Of a stretch of DNA of 15,668 nucleotides, positions 1 through 6,820 are shown one piece after another. The stretch is from Betaproteobacteria bacterium (GTDB lineage Bacteria; Pseudomonadota; Gammaproteobacteria; Burkholderiales; Casimicrobiaceae): positions 1 through 15,668 of the forward strand of contig PLYG01000359.1 of NCBI GenBank assembly GCA_003153335.1, in the 5' to 3' direction. The notes beneath the pieces were generated by a model. The model had not been told where the DNA came from. It saw nothing but the letters and a program-made list of their open reading frames with translations, and searched no databases. The stretch's first letter is position 1. Each line of letters opens with the position of its first letter. A program made the translations under genes and the position numbers.

Positions 1-275
1 ATTGGGCAACAAAGCCGGCCGAGTGGCGAAATCCGGAGCGGGATCTGGAGCAGAAACAGTTTCTGGACATGATGGACTTCTGCCTTGAAAAACTGCCGCC
101 CAATACGGCCAGGGTATTCATGCTGCGCGAGGTGATGGAACTGGAATCCGACGAGATTTGTAAGGAATTGAAGATCACGGCGACCAATTTGTGGGTCATT
201 CTTTATCGTGCGCGGATGTTGCTGCGCAAGTGTCTCGAGCAGAACTGGTTTGCCCGGGCCGAAACCACAGGCTGA
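1..275 (+). CDS. ECF-type RNA polymerase sigma factor, C-terminal part (5' end outside window)
   Basis: The frame is open from the window edge (first whole codon at base 3) and stops at TGA 273-275, giving about 90 residues. They match the end of sigma region 2-4 linker plus region 4 of a sigma-70/ECF factor. The stretch LPPNTARVFMLREVMELES is the typical 'LP...R.vf.LRevme.s..EI' start of region 4.2, followed by a helix-turn-helix (DEICKELKITATNLWVILYRARMLL split across it) that would contact the -35 element. The gene is followed after 12 bp by a zinc-finger anti-sigma gene, the usual ECF sigma/anti-sigma pairing. The ATG at 69 is internal to the domain and is not a real start. The family is clear, but the regulon and subgroup cannot be judged from this fragment. 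Confidence 0.88.
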   Translation, partial: WATKPAEWRNPERDLEQKQFLDMMDFCLEKLPPNTARVFMLREVMELESDEICKELKITATNLWVILYRARMLLRKCLEQNWFARAETTG

Positions 276-287
276 CTACGACTGCAC

Positions 288-464
288 ATGCTCAAATTGA
301 CTTGCAAGGAAGCAAGCCGGCTGATTTCCCAGTCCATGGATCAGAAGCTCACGCTCGCGCAGCGCGCCACGCTGCGGCTGCATCTGTCGGCCTGCGACGC
401 CTGTACGCGCTTCGGAGCGCAACTGAACTCGCTGCGGGCGGCCATGCGGAAATACCGCGAATAG
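288..464 (+). CDS. Small soluble zinc-finger (zf-HC2) anti-sigma factor, 58 aa
   Basis: This short reading frame (ATG 288, TAG 462-464) encodes 58 residues. It has a ZAS-type zinc motif: Cys6, then His32-x3-Cys36-x2-Cys39 (HLSACDAC). Proteins with this putative zinc-finger fold bind and inhibit the cognate ECF sigma factor, often in a redox- or metal-responsive way. It starts 12 bp after the sigma gene stop, so the two are probably co-transcribed. No transmembrane helix follows the zinc finger. The protein ends at residue 58 with a basic tail, so it would be a cytoplasmic, minimal anti-sigma factor rather than a membrane-spanning one. No clear Shine-Dalgarno sequence precedes the ATG, which suggests coupling to sigma translation. 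The assignment rests on the motif plus context. Confidence 0.8.
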   Translation: MLKLTCKEASRLISQSMDQKLTLAQRATLRLHLSACDACTRFGAQLNSLRAAMRKYRE

Positions 465-473
465 GGAATCGCG

Positions 474-502
474 TGGATCGGGTTTTCTCAGGTCCGTATA
501 AT
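474..502 (+). promoter_or_regulatory. Possible sigma-70 promoter ahead of the CWC/exported-protein genes
   Basis: A perfect -10 hexamer TATAAT lies at 497-502 in the gap between the anti-sigma gene and the CWC gene. At 17-bp spacing the -35 is TGGATC (474-479), which matches TTGACA at only three positions, and there is no extended -10 TG. It could drive the 591-2215 gene string. The -10 is convincing as a sequence and the -35 is not. The rest of this 126-bp gap shows no gene. Confidence 0.28.
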
Positions 503-590
503 CATCTTTGTTCGACCAAGCCCTGGGTCCGGGAATCATGCCGGCCGGCGGCTACAATACGGTCTTTGTTCTCAACCGTCTGTCCCAAGC

Positions 591-788
591 ATGGCCACTT
601 GTTCCTCCTGCGGAGAGTTCTTTACCTGCGGCATGCGCGAAACCAGCGAGCCCTGCTGGTGCGCAGCGCTTCCACCGTTGCAAACCATTGAACCGCTCCA
701 GGACTGCCTGTGCCCCGAGTGTCTCGCGTCACGGCTCTCCGCCCAGTCCGCTGGACTAACGCCTGCCGCCGAACAACATGACCGCTAA
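591..788 (+). CDS. Cysteine-rich CWC family protein, 65 aa
   Basis: The protein has eight cysteines in a fixed pattern: CxxC at 4/7, Cys13 followed by Gly, the name-giving CWC at 22-24 (EPCWCAALPP), and CLCPEC at 39-44. This is the layout of the small cysteine-rich CWC family common in proteobacteria. Its function is unknown; the cysteines suggest a zinc or metal-binding knuckle. Length (65 aa) is normal for the family, with a short polar tail after the last Cys. The start at 591 is the only ATG before the first CxxC, but no good ribosome binding site precedes it. The 3' end overlaps the next gene by 11 bp in another frame, indicating translational coupling. The family call is confident; the function is open. 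Confidence 0.82.
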   Translation: MATCSSCGEFFTCGMRETSEPCWCAALPPLQTIEPLQDCLCPECLASRLSAQSAGLTPAAEQHDR

Positions 789-1503
789 TGGGTGGAGAGC
801 CTTGGGTTGGGCGCTCGCGTTCGCGGCGATCGCGCCTGCAGTCGTGACTGCTGCGCCGCCATCCCAGCAGGCGATCATCAAGGCGTGCGATGAAGCCGAG
901 AGCGCTGCGCAGTGCGAGCGGCTGCTCGAAGCCGAACAGATGAAGCAGTTTCCGGCCGTTGCCGTGCGCGAAGGCCGCGTGCTGCGCCTGAAAACCCGCG
1001 CGGGGACCGCGTCCATCGAGTTGCGCGACGCAGGCGACCCCGATGACGAGACAGGCGCCGAATATCGCGCCCACGCATTCTGGGACTACTGGCCGCAGAA
1101 GAGAAGCGCAGTTGTTTCGGTGACGACCCAGGCCGGCGATTACTATCTGGTGGTCGATCTCGATCGCGGCAAAGAAACCCGAGTGCCGGCCGAGCCGCTC
1201 CTTGCACCCGATGGCCAGCATTTCCTGGTCGCCGATCTGTGCGAAAAGCAATGCGCAAACGTGATTCAGATCTGGCGCTTCGATCGCGATCGCCTGGTGC
1301 GGGAACGGACTTTCAAACCTGCCGAGAAGTGGTACGAGGCCGATGTCGCCTGGCGCGATGCAGCGACGCTCGCGATCGAACACAGCGTTGCCGCGCCGCG
1401 GCGCCGGCTCGCTGAGCCCGGCGAACTCGTCCTGGTTCGCGCCAAGCCGCGGCTGCTCAAGCTCTCTGACTCCGAGTGGACCGTCGATGAAACCGGGCGC
1501 TGA
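778..1503 (+). CDS. Exported protein of unknown function, 241 aa
   Basis: I do not recognise this family. The N-terminus has a positively charged Arg8, a hydrophobic core (residues 9-23) and a plausible signal-peptidase I site after VVTAA, so it is probably periplasmic. Just after the signal are two cysteines (ACDEAESAAQC) in a helical, acidic stretch. Two more cysteines occur around DLCEKQC, so two disulphides are possible. The middle and C-terminal parts alternate short beta-like segments (DYYLVVDLDRG, VIQIWRFDRDRL), loosely like a beta-sandwich or WD-type protein. The frame overlaps the CWC gene by 11 bp upstream and trmB by 17 bp downstream, so it sits in a coupled gene string. Codon use looks like the neighbours, with no sign of recent transfer. 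Confidence 0.72.
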   Translation: MTANGWRALGWALAFAAIAPAVVTAAPPSQQAIIKACDEAESAAQCERLLEAEQMKQFPAVAVREGRVLRLKTRAGTASIELRDAGDPDDETGAEYRAHAFWDYWPQKRSAVVSVTTQAGDYYLVVDLDRGKETRVPAEPLLAPDGQHFLVADLCEKQCANVIQIWRFDRDRLVRERTFKPAEKWYEADVAWRDAATLAIEHSVAAPRRRLAEPGELVLVRAKPRLLKLSDSEWTVDETGR

Positions 1504-2215
1504 CATCGAGCCGCGCGGTCCGCTGGCTCACGCCGCGGCAGACGAAGCGCCCCGGCGCGGCATCAGGAGCTACGTGCTGCGGCAGGGCCGCACGTCGCCG
1601 GCGCAAACGCGGGCCATCGAGACGCTGCTGCCCGGATTCGGTGTCGCATACCAGCCGGAGGCGATCGATCTTGCCGCGCTCTTCGGCCGCGATGCGCCGA
1701 AAGTGCTTGAGATCGGCTTTGGCATGGGTGAGACGACTGCTCGTATCGCGCAGGCGTTGCCGGACATCGATTTCCTGGGTGTCGAAGTGCATACGCCGGG
1801 GGTGGGCGCGTTGTTGCGGCAAATCGAGGAAAAGAGTCTGGCGAATGTGCGCGTCGTTCAGCACGATGCGGTGGAAGTCGTGCGCAACATGATCGCGGCG
1901 GGTTCGCTGGCGGGGATACACGTGTTCTTCCCCGATCCGTGGCCCAAAAAACGGCATCACAAGCGGCGGCTGATTCAGCCTCCATTCGCAGCGCTGCTTG
2001 CGTCCCGCCTGCGGCCGGATGGTTACCTTCACCTGGCAACCGACTGGGAAGAGTACGCGCTGCAAATGCAGGAGGTGCTGTCCGCCGAACCGTTGCTTGC
2101 CAACACCGCAACCGGATTTGCGTCGCGCCCGGACTACCGCCCCTTGACCAAGTTCGAGCAGCGCGGGCTGAAGCTCGGGCACGGCGTCTGGGATCTGGTG
2201 TTTCGGCGCCGCTGA
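1487..2215 (+). CDS. trmB: tRNA (guanine-N7-)-methyltransferase TrmB, 242 aa
   Basis: TrmB makes m7G at position 46 in the variable loop of tRNAs, using S-adenosylmethionine. The Rossmann motif EIGFGMGE (75-82) is the SAM-binding loop, followed by the acidic GVEVH (98-102) at the end of strand 2. The family signature FFPDPWPKKRHHKRRL (147-162) carries the conserved Asp150 and the basic tRNA-binding run. The C-terminal TKFEQRGLKLGHGVWDL is also typical. The open frame extends 48 codons further upstream, but those residues look non-coding and lie inside the previous gene. ATG 1487 gives the normal family length and a short basic N-terminal extension, and it overlaps the upstream gene by 17 bp. 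Family and function are secure. Confidence 0.95.
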   Translation: MKPGADIEPRGPLAHAAADEAPRRGIRSYVLRQGRTSPAQTRAIETLLPGFGVAYQPEAIDLAALFGRDAPKVLEIGFGMGETTARIAQALPDIDFLGVEVHTPGVGALLRQIEEKSLANVRVVQHDAVEVVRNMIAAGSLAGIHVFFPDPWPKKRHHKRRLIQPPFAALLASRLRPDGYLHLATDWEEYALQMQEVLSAEPLLANTATGFASRPDYRPLTKFEQRGLKLGHGVWDLVFRRR

Positions 2216-2336
2216 TCCTTGTCGCGCGACGCCGCCACAGCCGCAGGCTGGCAGCGGACATGCAATGAAACTATCGAGCGCCGCAATGTTCAAAGCAGCG
2301 CTGGTCAGGCACGGTTATCGGTGCAAGAATACCTGC

Positions 2337-2353
2337 CGCACGGGCGCCGTGCG
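2337..2353 (+). promoter_or_regulatory. Perfect 7-bp stem-loop between trmB and the CBS gene
   Basis: CGCACGG, a GCG loop and CCGTGCG form an uninterrupted hairpin in the 192-bp gap 2216-2407. No T-run follows, so it is not a classical intrinsic terminator. It could still be a Rho-assisted end for trmB or a 5'-leader structure of the CBS gene. The rest of the gap contains no gene I can support. Confidence 0.35.
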
Positions 2354-2407
2354 ATCGCCACCTGCCGGCGCAGATCCCGTTCACAACTTCTTTTGCGAAA
2401 GACCACG

Positions 2408-3004
2408 ATGAACCACAATGCGTATTCCTCATTGCGTCAGCATCCGCTCAATCCGGGCACGACATGCCGTGTTGCGGGGACCGTGCCGCAGTTGGTGCGC
2501 GCAGATTCGCCGGCGATTGCGGTGATGACGGATTTGCCGCAGGTCGGCGCGGCAACCATCGGCGCCGACGCGACGCTCGCCGAGGCCACGCGCCTGATGA
2601 TCGCGCGCGGCGTCCGGCTGCTGCTGGTCGTCGACCGTTACCGGGCGATCGAGGGCATCATTACCGCGCACGACACCATGGGCGAACGGCCGATCAATCT
2701 GCTCCGCGACCGGGGCGGACGGCATCATGAACTGCATGTTTCCGATCTGATGACGCCGCGCGCGGCGATCCAGGTGCTCGACCTGGCAGACGTGCTGCGC
2801 GCCGCGGTTGGGCACATTGTCGCAACGCTCAAGGAATGTGCGCGCCAGCATGCGCTGGTCGTCGAGCGCGACAGGATGTCGGGCGAGGATTTTGTTCGCG
2901 GGATTTTTTCCGCAACCCAGATTGGCCGCCAGTTGGGCGTGGCGATACCGATTTTCGAAGTCGCGCATTCGTTTGCGGAGATCGAGGCGGCACTGATGGC
3001 TTAG
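2408..3004 (+). CDS. CBS-domain protein, 198 aa
   Basis: This is a stand-alone CBS pair (Bateman module), a sensor of adenine nucleotides or related ligands that usually regulates a partner. CBS1 spans about residues 36-95, with the typical repeat core ADATLAEATRLMIARGVRLLLVVD followed by a GIIT strand (split: 53-66, 67-76, 83-86). CBS2 runs about 109-190, starting with VSDLMTP (111-117) and ending in the GIFSATQIGRQLG strand-helix. CBS2 has an unusual insert (KECARQHALVVERDRMSGED). No second catalytic domain is present. I chose ATG 2408 over the upstream TTG (2219) because the extra 63 codons look non-coding and 'gaaag' lies about 8 bp before this ATG. It converges with trpC, leaving only 25 bp between the stops. 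The effector and partner are unknown. Confidence 0.82.
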   Translation: MNHNAYSSLRQHPLNPGTTCRVAGTVPQLVRADSPAIAVMTDLPQVGAATIGADATLAEATRLMIARGVRLLLVVDRYRAIEGIITAHDTMGERPINLLRDRGGRHHELHVSDLMTPRAAIQVLDLADVLRAAVGHIVATLKECARQHALVVERDRMSGEDFVRGIFSATQIGRQLGVAIPIFEVAHSFAEIEAALMA

Positions 3005-3029
3005 CGCCGGTGCCTGAACCAAAATAGCG

Positions 3030-3818
3030 CTACGTGAACAGTTCCCGCAGCGCGGCGCCTGGATCCACGGCCCGCATGAACGCCTCGCCCACCAGGAACG
3101 CGTTGACCTGATTGGCGCGCATGCGCGAAACGTCGGCGCGCGACAGGATTCCGCTTTCGGTGATCACCAGCCGCTCCGCCGGAATGCGCGGCAACAAGCC
3201 GAGGGTCGTCTCCAGCGTCACTTGAAAGGTCCGCAGATTCCGGTTGTTGATGCCGACCAGCGGCGTCTGCAACTGCAGCGCGAGATCGAGTTCCGCCGCG
3301 TCGTGGACTTCGACCAGCACCGCCATCCCCAGCCCCAGCGCCACTGCTTCCAGATCGCGCAACTGCGCCAGATCCAGCGCCGCGACGATGAGCAGAATGC
3401 AGTCAGCCCCCATCGCGCGCGCTTCGAAGACCTGGTAAGGATCGACGATGAAGTCCTTGCGCAGCGCCGGAAGCGTGCAGGCGGCGCGCGCAGCGGCCAG
3501 ATACTCCGGTGCGCCCTGGAAAAATTGCCGATCGGTAAGCACCGACAGGCACGCCGCGCCGCCGGCCGCATAGCTGGCGGCAATGGCGGGTGGATCGAAG
3601 TTTTCGCGCAGGACGCCTTTGCTGGGACTGGCCTTTTTGATCTCGGCTATCACTGCGGCATTGCCGTCGGCGATCTTCGCGCGCAAGGCCCCGGCGAAGT
3701 CACGGGCAGGCGGCGCCGCGCCGGCGCGCTCGCGCATTGCCGCAAGCGGACACTTGCCTCGCGCAATGCCAATTTCGACGCCTTTTACCGCCAGTATCCG
3801 GTTCAGAATATCGGACAT
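3030..3818 (-). CDS. trpC: Indole-3-glycerol phosphate synthase TrpC, 262 aa
   Basis: TrpC closes the indole ring, converting carboxyphenylamino-deoxyribulose 5-phosphate into indole-3-glycerol phosphate. The single (beta/alpha)8 barrel shows the expected catalytic segments: EIKKASPSKG (59-68) with the substrate-binding lysine, LRKDFI (119-124), the VEVH glutamate (169-172), NNRNL (191-195) and ESGI (221-224). The GEAFM phosphate loop follows at about 244. Length is that of a monofunctional enzyme, with no fused TrpF domain. It is the last gene of the trp unit. Its ATG lies 2 bp after the stop of the ABM gene (TAA-GC-ATG), with no strong Shine-Dalgarno, so translation is probably coupled. Identity is secure. 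Confidence 0.97.
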   Translation of the reverse strand: MSDILNRILAVKGVEIGIARGKCPLAAMRERAGAAPPARDFAGALRAKIADGNAAVIAEIKKASPSKGVLRENFDPPAIAASYAAGGAACLSVLTDRQFFQGAPEYLAAARAACTLPALRKDFIVDPYQVFEARAMGADCILLIVAALDLAQLRDLEAVALGLGMAVLVEVHDAAELDLALQLQTPLVGINNRNLRTFQVTLETTLGLLPRIPAERLVITESGILSRADVSRMRANQVNAFLVGEAFMRAVDPGAALRELFT

Positions 3819-3820
3819 GC

Positions 3821-4171
3821 TTAAGCGTGATCGTGCAAAGCCCGGCTGTCGGGCGGCGCCTGGTCGCGCTCGAACATTCCGTAGTCGCGCACCACGGTCG
3901 CCACCCGCAGCCGATAGTCGTCGAACAGGCCGTGGCGTCCGTGTTCCTGCGCGGCGCGATGCGCCTCCATATTGCGCCAGGTCGTGAGCGCCTCTTCGTC
4001 GCGCCAGAACTGCAGCGACAAGAGTTTCCCCGGCATGTACAGGCTTTCGAATCGTTCGATGGAAATGAAGCCGTCGACCTTGTCGAGCAACGGGCGCAGG
4101 GCGGCCGCGGTGTCGAGATACTCCTGGCGCTTGCCCTCGGCTGGAAACACTTCGAATATGACCGCGATCAT
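3821..4171 (-). CDS. Antibiotic biosynthesis monooxygenase (ABM) domain protein, 116 aa
   Basis: A single ABM-type ferredoxin-like domain fills most of the protein. It opens with MIAVIFEVFPAEGKRQEYL, continues through a VDGFISIERFES beta-hairpin region and the conserved LSLQFWRDEEALTTWRNMEAHRAAQ helix-strand (56-80), and ends in RVATVVRDYGMFER. Such proteins are small dimeric cofactor-independent oxygenases or heme/quinol-related enzymes; the substrate cannot be read from sequence. The start at 4171 is chosen because GAGG lies 5 bp before it, overlapping the trpD stop, and the family begins at 'MI.vIFEv'. The frame further upstream runs into trpD antisense. It lies 7 bp after trpD and 2 bp before trpC, so it is clearly co-expressed with tryptophan genes. 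Its role there is unknown. Confidence 0.88.
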   Translation of the reverse strand: MIAVIFEVFPAEGKRQEYLDTAAALRPLLDKVDGFISIERFESLYMPGKLLSLQFWRDEEALTTWRNMEAHRAAQEHGRHGLFDDYRLRVATVVRDYGMFERDQAPPDSRALHDHA

Positions 4172-4178
4172 CAACGCC

Positions 4179-5210
4179 TCACTGGGTGAACTGTCTGGTG
4201 AATTGAACGAAGGCATCCAGCTTTGCGCGCGCCGCGCCGCTGGCGATGACTTCGCGCGCACGCTTGATGCCTTCCTCGATTGAGGGCACGACATTGGCCG
4301 CGTAAAGCCCCGTCCCTGCGTTGAGGGTGACGATTTCGCGCGGCGTGCCTTCCTTGTTCGACAGTGCCTCGATGACCATGTCGCGCGACTCTTCGGCGCT
4401 GTTGACCTTGAGGCCGCGATTGGAAATCATCCGCAGGCCGAAGTCCTCGGGATGGATTTCATACTCGGTGATCTTGCCTTCTTTCAATTCACCCACCATG
4501 GTCGCGGCGCCCAGCGAGACTTCGTCCATACCGTCCTTTCCGTAGACGACCAGCACATGGTTGCTGCCCAGGCGTTGCAGCACGCGCACATGAATGCCGA
4601 CCAGGTCCGGATGGAATACGCCCAGCAACTGGTTCGGCGCGCCGGCCGGATTGGTCAGCGGCCCCAGGATGTTGAAGATCGTGCGTATGCCCAGTTCCTT
4701 GCGCACCGGGCCGACGTTTTTCATCGCCGAATGATGATTGGGCGCGAACATGAAGCCGATCCCGGTCTCCTGAATCGACGCGGCAATCTGCTCGGGCTTG
4801 AGCATGATGTTGACACCCAGCGCTTCGAGCACATCGGCGCTGCCGGATTTCGACGACACGCCGCGATTGCCGTGTTTGGCCACTTTCGCGCCGGCTGCGG
4901 CGACGACGAACATGGTCGCCGTCGAGATGTTGAACGTGTGCGAGCCGTCGCCGCCGGTGCCGACGATGTCGACGAAGTTGTTCTCGTCCGGCACCACGAC
5001 CCTGGTCGCGAGTTCGCGCATGACCGTCGCAGCGGCAGTAATTTCCCCGATGGTTTCCTTCTTGACGCGCAGCCCGGTGATGATGGCGGCGGTCATCAGC
5101 GGCGAGACTTCGCCCGCCATGATCTGCCGCATCAGCGACAGCATTTCGTCGTGAAAAATCTCGCGATGCTCGATGGTGCGCTGGAGCGCCTCGTGCGGAG
5201 TGATGGCCAT
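4179..5210 (-). CDS. trpD: Anthranilate phosphoribosyltransferase TrpD, 343 aa
   Basis: TrpD transfers phosphoribose from PRPP to anthranilate, the second step of tryptophan synthesis. It has an N-terminal helical dimer domain (about 1-70), then the PRPP glycine-rich loop GTGGDG (84-89) and the NISTA stretch. KHGNRGVSSKSGSADVLEALG follows (about 111-131, split at GNRG), with Asn and Ser residues that bind PRPP and Mg. Further on are the MFAPNHH anthranilate tunnel segment, the RTIFNILGPLTNPA motif and the GMDE metal motif. Length is normal. ATG 5210 has AGGA 7 bp upstream and lies 12 bp after trpG. No fusion to TrpG is present, unlike in some enterobacteria. Identity is secure. Confidence 0.97.
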   Translation of the reverse strand: MAITPHEALQRTIEHREIFHDEMLSLMRQIMAGEVSPLMTAAIITGLRVKKETIGEITAAATVMRELATRVVVPDENNFVDIVGTGGDGSHTFNISTATMFVVAAAGAKVAKHGNRGVSSKSGSADVLEALGVNIMLKPEQIAASIQETGIGFMFAPNHHSAMKNVGPVRKELGIRTIFNILGPLTNPAGAPNQLLGVFHPDLVGIHVRVLQRLGSNHVLVVYGKDGMDEVSLGAATMVGELKEGKITEYEIHPEDFGLRMISNRGLKVNSAEESRDMVIEALSNKEGTPREIVTLNAGTGLYAANVVPSIEEGIKRAREVIASGAARAKLDAFVQFTRQFTQ

Positions 5211-5222
5211 GAGTTTTTCCTG

Positions 5223-5789
<567 letters not shown>

Positions 5790-5798
5790 GACGCGGCC

Positions 5799-6809
5799 TC
5801 AACGGAAGAATTCGTCAAACACGGCGATCGCCGCATCGACCATCGCCTCGTCCACATCGAGATGGCAGACAAAGCGCGTGCGCGGAGCCAGCGTGACCTT
5901 GATGCCGCGCGCGTCCAGATGGGCGCGCAGCGCCGGCAGGCGATCGGCGGGAAACTGAACAAACACAATGTTGGTCTGCGGCGGTTCCACCTTGAGTCCG
6001 GGAACCTGTGCGAGCCCGTCGGCGAGCCGCGCGGCATTCCGGTGATCGTCGGCCACGCGCTCGATGTTGTGGTCGAGCGCATACAATCCCGCGGCGGCGA
6101 GAACGCCCGCCTGGCGCATGCCGCCGCCCAGCATCTTGCGCCAGCGGCGGCCGACATCGATTTGGGCGCGCGAGCCGCACAGCACCGACCCTGCAGGCGT
6201 GCCCAATCCTTTGGAAAGGCATACGGACACCGTGTCGAATCCGGCCACGAGTTCGCGCGCAGCGGGCACGCTGCCGCCCGCGGCATTGAACAGCCGCGCG
6301 CCGTCCAGATGCATCGCGAGTCCGCGCCGTTTCGCGAGCGCGCCGACGTCGCGCAAATACCCGACCGGCAGCGGCCTGCCGCCTATGGTGTTTTCCAGCG
6401 CGATCAGGCGGGTGCGCGCAAAGTGCGCGTCGTCGGGCTTGATCGCGCGCTCGATGTCCTCGAGGAGAAGCGTGCCGTCCGGTTGATTGCTCAGCGGCTG
6501 GGGCTGGATGCTGCCCAGCACTGCGGCGCCGCCGCCCTCGTACTTGTACGTGTGCGCATCCTGGCCGACGATGTATTCGTCGCCGCGCCCGCAGTGCGTC
6601 ATCACGCCGATCAGATTGCTCTGCGTGCCGGTGGGCGCGAACAGCGCCGCTTCGAAGCCGAGCATGTCGGCGAGCCGCTCCTGCAATGCATTGACCGTCG
6701 GGTCCTCGCCATAGACGTCGTCACCCACCGCGGCCCTGGCCATTGCCTCGCGCATGCCGGGCGAGGGTTGGGTGACGGTGTCGCTGCGCAAATCGATGAT
6801 GTGGTTCAT
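5799..6809 (-). CDS. ltaE: Low-specificity L-threonine aldolase (PLP enzyme), about 336 aa
   Basis: This fold-type I PLP enzyme splits L-threonine or allo-threonine into glycine and acetaldehyde. It opens with IIDLRSDTVTQPSP, followed by VGDDVYGEDPTVN and PTGTQSN (phosphate loop). GQDAH precedes the aromatic YKYEGGGAAVLGSIQPQ segment. HLDGARLFNA carries the PLP-nitrogen aspartate and VCLSKGLGTPAGSVLCG the Schiff-base lysine; WRKMLGGGMRQAG follows. All catalytic elements are present, so it is not a relic. I prefer ATG 6809, which matches the family N-terminus and has GGA 7 bp upstream. An ATG four codons earlier (6821) overlaps the trpE stop as TGATG and would also work. The position between trpE and trpG is odd, because those two encode subunits of one enzyme. 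Confidence 0.93.
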   Translation of the reverse strand: MNHIIDLRSDTVTQPSPGMREAMARAAVGDDVYGEDPTVNALQERLADMLGFEAALFAPTGTQSNLIGVMTHCGRGDEYIVGQDAHTYKYEGGGAAVLGSIQPQPLSNQPDGTLLLEDIERAIKPDDAHFARTRLIALENTIGGRPLPVGYLRDVGALAKRRGLAMHLDGARLFNAAGGSVPAARELVAGFDTVSVCLSKGLGTPAGSVLCGSRAQIDVGRRWRKMLGGGMRQAGVLAAAGLYALDHNIERVADDHRNAARLADGLAQVPGLKVEPPQTNIVFVQFPADRLPALRAHLDARGIKVTLAPRTRFVCHLDVDEAMVDAAIAVFDEFFR

Positions 6810-6820
6810 TGTCGTGTCCA

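Noticed and set aside
456..488. CGCGA/TCGCG hairpin after the anti-sigma gene followed by a short T-run
   Set aside because: The stem is only 5 bp with an 8-base loop, and the T-run begins about 10 bp after it, too far for an intrinsic terminator.
622..1506. A 294-codon minus-strand open frame
   Set aside because: It is opposite the CWC and exported-protein genes, which have a family match and a signal peptide; the minus frame has no recognisable domain.
2265..2411. A 48-codon plus-strand frame ending in an ATGA overlap with the CBS gene start
   Set aside because: Third-position GC is low for this genome, no ribosome site precedes it and the peptide looks random; the overlap is probably coincidence.
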